A stretch of 64,000 bases of DNA from Candidatus Izimoplasma sp. ZiA1 (GTDB lineage: Bacteria; Bacillota_I; Bacilli_A; Izemoplasmatales; Izemoplasmataceae): contig NQYJ01000005.1 of assembly GCA_002285055.1 (NCBI GenBank), positions 35,897-99,896 of the forward strand, given 5' to 3'. Both the position numbers and the translations under genes were made by a program. Positions 60,801 through 64,000 of this stretch are shown piece after piece (within the stretch, counting starts at the first letter, position 1; the number at the start of each line of letters is the position of its first letter). The notes beneath the pieces are model-generated. The model ran no database searches. It was given only the letters and a program-made list of their open reading frames with translations, and was not told the origin of the DNA.

Positions 60801-63800
60801 CCCAAGAGGTGAAAGCTCATGTTGGGATAAGTGATGAATGGCAATACATAACACTTCAGTTCGTAACTTCTTTAGATGAGGGTGAACATCCAATCATCCG
60901 TTTGAATAACTACGGAGACGGTGAAGCATATTTCGATAATATTCAAGTGATTGAGGGTTTTGCAAACACTGAGAAAAATTCTATTGATGATCCATCATTT
61001 GAAACTGTTAGTTCAACTGTTTGGTCATTCAGTGATACCACAAACGTCAAAATTGTAGATAACGATTTAATTACTGACAAACTAGAAAAAGACATATTAG
61101 GAGACTACGCATTGGAAATAAATGGTTCACCATTAACTACAAGGTATGCTAGCATAAATGACGGATACCAAGTTAATGATCAACATCTAAATACACAGAT
61201 TGTAGTTGGTGCTTGGGCTTATTCTGAGGGAACACCAACATCTCAAAATTTTCAAGACGTTATCACTGATAATGATTTAAGAAAATTCAGATTACGAGTC
61301 GATGCATATGATGAAAACAATGTTATAATTACAAAAGGATATATAGATTTTGACCCCTCAATTGTCGGCTGGCAATATGCACTTGAAAAAATATCAATAC
61401 CAAGTACCACTCACAATGTTGTTGCCTATTTTGAATATCAAGGAGCAGGAAAAGTCTACTTTGATGGGATTCAATTGTATTATGAGCAAGTTTTTAGTGA
61501 GTATAGATATGACGCAAAGGGTAGAACTATAGAAAAAGTCAGTAAAAATGGAGAAATTACTGAGTTTGAGTATAGTAACTCTGATGATTATAGAGCTACA
61601 AAGATTACCAGAAATCAAGTTGAAACAGTAATAAATAATAATGACGAACTAGCTTTAACAAGCTATGTTGAAACTAACAATGTGCGAGTATCAATAAATT
61701 ATACAGATAATCAACCAACACAAATGACATTTGGTGATGCTACTTCACAATTTAGCAGATCTACATCGTACTTGTCTACAGGTTTTAATCAGTATGTTCA
61801 GTCAACAACAAATGAATTTGGGAAGACTACAACATATTATCATGATACAGTTACAGGTTTGTTAGAAGCAGTTCAAAATGCAAAAGGCGAGGACTTATTA
61901 TTTGAATATGATAATGAAGGTAAACTTATTAAAGCAACTAGTTTAGCAGATCATAACTCACAAACAAACATTCATGGGAGTGTTGAGTATTACTACGATG
62001 ATAAGGATCGAATATCCATTATCAACATAGATGAGGGCTATTACTACAGTCTAGAGTATAATAATCAAAATCAAATCATTAATGTCAGTGTAAATACACA
62101 ATCACTAATGAGTTATGATTATGTAAGTAAATTCGTAAACGATGAGACAATTTATACAAGTTTAATAGATAGGCAAACATATGGTAATAGTGATGAGATG
62201 TCTTTTTCTTATAATTCTGAGAACCAAATGACTGAAATTTGGTTTAAAGATGCAAATGAAAGTATGCCTATGCAAATATTTGGATATAAGTATGACCAAA
62301 ATGGACTTGTTGCGGTTCTTGAAACTTATGAAAATGGATTATTAAACAAACAGGAGTTTTATACATATGATTCGGCTGGTAGATTAATAAAAGTAGTAGA
62401 TGATTCAAAAAATGAAATCAGATATGGATATGGGGACTCTGGTGAAATAAATAATCTCAGTTTTACAATAGATGGCAATACATCAGACACAAATTATTTC
62501 CATAACCTATGTTCTGAATATATTGATAATGAATGTACCACTAAAACAAGTTTGTATGATTATACGGAGTATGAGGCGAATATCACTAGTTCACCAAAAG
62601 TGAAAAAAGACTACAACTATGAAGACAGTTCATTTTATAGACTAGAATATATTAACTTAATTGTTGATAATAGTGAAGTGCCAATCATAAAAGAAAACTA
62701 TAATTATATAGGGGATAATAATAGATTATTTTCAGTAACATATAATGTTCTAAATAAAGATATAAAATATCTATATATTTATGATGAGTTAGGTAATATA
62801 ACTCGAGTACAACACTATGAGAACAACATTAAAAAATTAGATGAAACTTATAAATATGATGAACTCAACCAAATGATTGAAGAAAATATGCAACTTACAA
62901 GTGCGGATTGTACCGTAGTGTCTGATCTGTGTTATACAAAATACTACAAGTATGATCAAAAAGGAAACTTGACTGATATATTACATTATCCTCTTGGTAA
63001 TGATGAAATGGTCATGCCTGTTATTCCGTCATATTATATTAGAAATTATGGTGATTCAAATGTTAGAATGGTTTATAATAATATATATGACTATAATGAC
63101 ATATATAGCTTAAATGTTGGACAGTCACCATCAATTACATTTAAGTATTATGATAAAAATACCGGAGTACTACTCACAAATCTTAACACTGTAAAAACCT
63201 ATGATAATCTTGATACAACAAAAGTAGGATATTATTATCATAAGTATGAAGCTAGTTATAATATGGATTACATATTATTATTCAAAATAATTTTCAAAGT
63301 AGGCGACCCACAGCCTACTATTAATATCCCCTATGAACATACTAGATACTATTATAGTTCATCTTGGGAAGATCAATTACTTGGGGTTAAGAGAATTACA
63401 TATAATCAAGATGGTACAGAAATTGTTCCAGCTGCATATAAAAAAGGTTATATCTATGATTCTCAAGGTAATCCTACAAGAATCAATGGTTTTACCTATA
63501 ATTCAATAATATATGATCATGCTGTCTTATCCTATGATGGAAGACAGTTAACTAAAATACAAATCTATAACCTATATAACTCATTAATATCTACAATTAC
63601 TTATAAATATAATGACCAAGGATATAGAACAAGTAAAACTATAAATAATACAACTATTGATTATACTTTGTCTGGGGACAAAGTATTATATGAGACTAAT
63701 GGAACATATAGTATTTCATATACATATGATTATAATGGTAAAATAATAAGTTTTAATTATGATAATAATAAAAATGATTCAACAAAAGGTGATGAATATT

Positions 63801-64000
63801 TCTACATAAGAAATCAACAAGGTGATATAAAAGCAATAACTGATATAACTGGTGAAGTTGTTGTTACCTATGAATATGATGCTTGGGGTAATATTCTTGA
63901 AATTGATGGTAGTTTAGGTACTTCAATAGGAGTATTGAATCCATATCGATATCGTGGATATCGATATGATAATGAGATTAGTTTATACTATTTGAATTCT
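57857..64000 (+). CDS. Giant secreted RHS/YD-repeat protein, 3' end outside the window
   Basis: An open frame of 2048 codons still open at the last base. A long signal peptide (about 1-48, basic start, LAIAGLVAMLGTYVPWNYIYA) is followed by a secreted region. Residues about 890-1034 and 1035-1214 look like two carbohydrate-binding-type jelly rolls (GFEFDNNALGWEY and YFDNIQV; DPSFETVSSTVWSF and YFDGIQLYY). From about 1215 YD repeats appear, for example YRYDAKGRTIEKV and YIYDELGNITRV. The end of the window holds the conserved RHS core: DAWGNIL and PYRYRGYRYDNEISLYYLNS. In known members the variable toxin or effector tip follows this core, so it lies beyond the window. The ATG follows AGGGAGA. 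Confidence 0.9.
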   Translation, partial: MLKRILKPINNNHIRRFVKINKALRKVLAIAGLVAMLGTYVPWNYIYAETNETPTNEVVIEKKNRIKYPTTTDSNFEPSNVGIRSEVVEERTATSKTFRKIDGTYEVAVYDDVVHYNKNGEWKQIDNRFNELDNDIENKSNIFKINFPKKLDDNKMFRIDIENYSIDWNIFGINESSIEYMTENEEQLDLKELKGINSRVQYKNILPNVNLEYVLTGSQIKENLILNEYISDFSMTFEYRLKNLNIIQDDLGKIIFVNDNNETVYRFDDFIMFDKSNNYSKDISYTLTKSGNKSYIIEVTPSDDWMSNANYPINIDPTIVFDDNNYNIRDKSTYGLSNVLDLNPLIIGSSGVNTYRTYFGVKTYFIPDNKNINYAHLSVTSDDNYCTSNCIINLRELDSSYEYDDIVGGYTDFLTSDVVDYLHIKNSYVDKNYKFDITKLIKKWYENNTYEGLLELKIDDINNDEYITFNSMEGSATLSPKLLIGYTDTSGIKDYWTYNEQNLGESGTGYVADLTGKLNFIKNDLNFTTEKQSFGLSLIYNIDRRGYQIGYGLGWRTNYSMEVWYDASLDQYYTYDASRSKVYYSDSVCDTRAASIDSGKSLNCKLAEDGSGNYLVTVKSGLVLENRYILTINQKKFNFGNDMYLDSIQDLRSDRVINVYRDVTYKDHITSIVDDSGNKIDMTYNSRGLYDATLSLKQSNGTFKVVEKVNYYYKYCDFYGGYKLYYTTKTTNYDETSLGSPETTYYYADDRARITSVSKTGEGKVNYTYDSTSNNRVSSIKYYSNNYKIGETTYNYDYQKTTITDVEGNSMYYFFDNYGHSVNIRDDFGYAQFYSYLNLFSVIDIEQFTSGGEEYYSLIDLLGTDQNPNYHNNHKLIRSSEPTKSVFNPVNNHGFEFDNNALGWEYICDTTSSVINSFNGYVTEESVFGEKSAKIEVNGETYGYYEQSIKLKPYETYTISGYVLNKTNSDTNVYLSVDNIDTQEVKAHVGISDEWQYITLQFVTSLDEGEHPIIRLNNYGDGEAYFDNIQVIEGFANTEKNSIDDPSFETVSSTVWSFSDTTNVKIVDNDLITDKLEKDILGDYALEINGSPLTTRYASINDGYQVNDQHLNTQIVVGAWAYSEGTPTSQNFQDVITDNDLRKFRLRVDAYDENNVIITKGYIDFDPSIVGWQYALEKISIPSTTHNVVAYFEYQGAGKVYFDGIQLYYEQVFSEYRYDAKGRTIEKVSKNGEITEFEYSNSDDYRATKITRNQVETVINNNDELALTSYVETNNVRVSINYTDNQPTQMTFGDATSQFSRSTSYLSTGFNQYVQSTTNEFGKTTTYYHDTVTGLLEAVQNAKGEDLLFEYDNEGKLIKATSLADHNSQTNIHGSVEYYYDDKDRISIINIDEGYYYSLEYNNQNQIINVSVNTQSLMSYDYVSKFVNDETIYTSLIDRQTYGNSDEMSFSYNSENQMTEIWFKDANESMPMQIFGYKYDQNGLVAVLETYENGLLNKQEFYTYDSAGRLIKVVDDSKNEIRYGYGDSGEINNLSFTIDGNTSDTNYFHNLCSEYIDNECTTKTSLYDYTEYEANITSSPKVKKDYNYEDSSFYRLEYINLIVDNSEVPIIKENYNYIGDNNRLFSVTYNVLNKDIKYLYIYDELGNITRVQHYENNIKKLDETYKYDELNQMIEENMQLTSADCTVVSDLCYTKYYKYDQKGNLTDILHYPLGNDEMVMPVIPSYYIRNYGDSNVRMVYNNIYDYNDIYSLNVGQSPSITFKYYDKNTGVLLTNLNTVKTYDNLDTTKVGYYYHKYEASYNMDYILLFKIIFKVGDPQPTINIPYEHTRYYYSSSWEDQLLGVKRITYNQDGTEIVPAAYKKGYIYDSQGNPTRINGFTYNSIIYDHAVLSYDGRQLTKIQIYNLYNSLISTITYKYNDQGYRTSKTINNTTIDYTLSGDKVLYETNGTYSISYTYDYNGKIISFNYDNNKNDSTKGDEYFYIRNQQGDIKAITDITGEVVVTYEYDAWGNILEIDGSLGTSIGVLNPYRYRGYRYDNEISLYYLNS

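Noticed and set aside
60702..61618. Short open frames on both strands within 60.7-61.6 kb as separate genes
   Set aside because: The continuous RHS frame covers the region without a stop, and the short frames have no start signals.
1..64000. CRISPR arrays, tRNA or rRNA genes, insertion sequences, prophage
   Set aside because: I looked for repeat-spacer patterns, cloverleaf elements, transposase or phage genes and saw none.

Overview
The window comes from a low-G+C, AT-rich Firmicutes/Tenericutes-type genome that uses the standard bacterial code: TGA ends several genes (for example at 1462-1464, 5493-5495 and 8066-8068) and tryptophan is TGG, so it is not a Mycoplasma. The housekeeping order pgsA-recA-rny-ymdB-miaB-ymcA-mutS resembles Bacillus subtilis but lacks the sporulation genes (spoVS, cotE) and cinA that sit there in Bacillus. 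No cell-wall gene is seen. This fits a non-sporulating lineage near Acholeplasma, Haloplasma or Izemoplasma; the exact taxon is inference.

Layout. 1-11.8 kb: tail of an amino-acid ABC ATPase, an MFS transporter, then the DNA repair / RNA processing block pgsA, recA, rny, a Nudix gene, ymdB, miaB, ymcA, a tail-anchored protein of unknown function and mutS. 11.8-22.4 kb: one long operon under a GntR/HutC regulator with a BMP-type nucleoside ABC importer followed by an isochorismatase-like hydrolase, a PfkB kinase, a nucleoside phosphorylase, a BtpA-type barrel, an iron alcohol dehydrogenase and a stand-alone TrpA-like barrel; this looks like a nucleoside catabolic route without a clear textbook match. 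22.5-25.1 kb (minus strand): Cof-type phosphatase, mannose-6-phosphate isomerase and BadF/BadG-type sugar kinase. 25.4-41.3 kb: AraC regulator, GH38-like glycosidase, three paralogous proteins of unknown function (one a lipoprotein), a sugar ABC importer without its ATPase, a lipoprotein, a YesL-like membrane protein, a kinase-like/PMI fusion and an SGNH hydrolase, together a glycan-use island probably aimed at mannose-containing glycans. 41.3-50.1 kb: msrB, then a YesN/YesM two-component system with an MglB-like lipoprotein, and a ChvE/XylF-type sugar ABC importer.

50.2-64 kb: a DUF3137-like membrane protein, mutL-miaA, a two-gene chromate-transporter pair, a PilT-like ATPase, a gamma-glutamyltransferase, and the first 2048 codons of a giant secreted RHS/YD-repeat protein still open at the window edge. 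mutS and mutL, usually neighbours, are separated here by about 39 kb of catabolic genes.

Regulation seen in the sequence: many extended -10 promoters, rho-independent terminators that often contain the stop codon of the gene they end, cre-like sites at three sugar/nucleoside promoters, a 20-bp near-palindromic operator with upstream copies before the GntR gene, repeated ATATTGC boxes before the AraC gene, and a short leader with an intrinsic terminator between the only visible promoter and the RHS gene. No tRNA, rRNA, CRISPR array, insertion sequence or prophage was recognised, and no gene-free stretch exceeds 300 bases.
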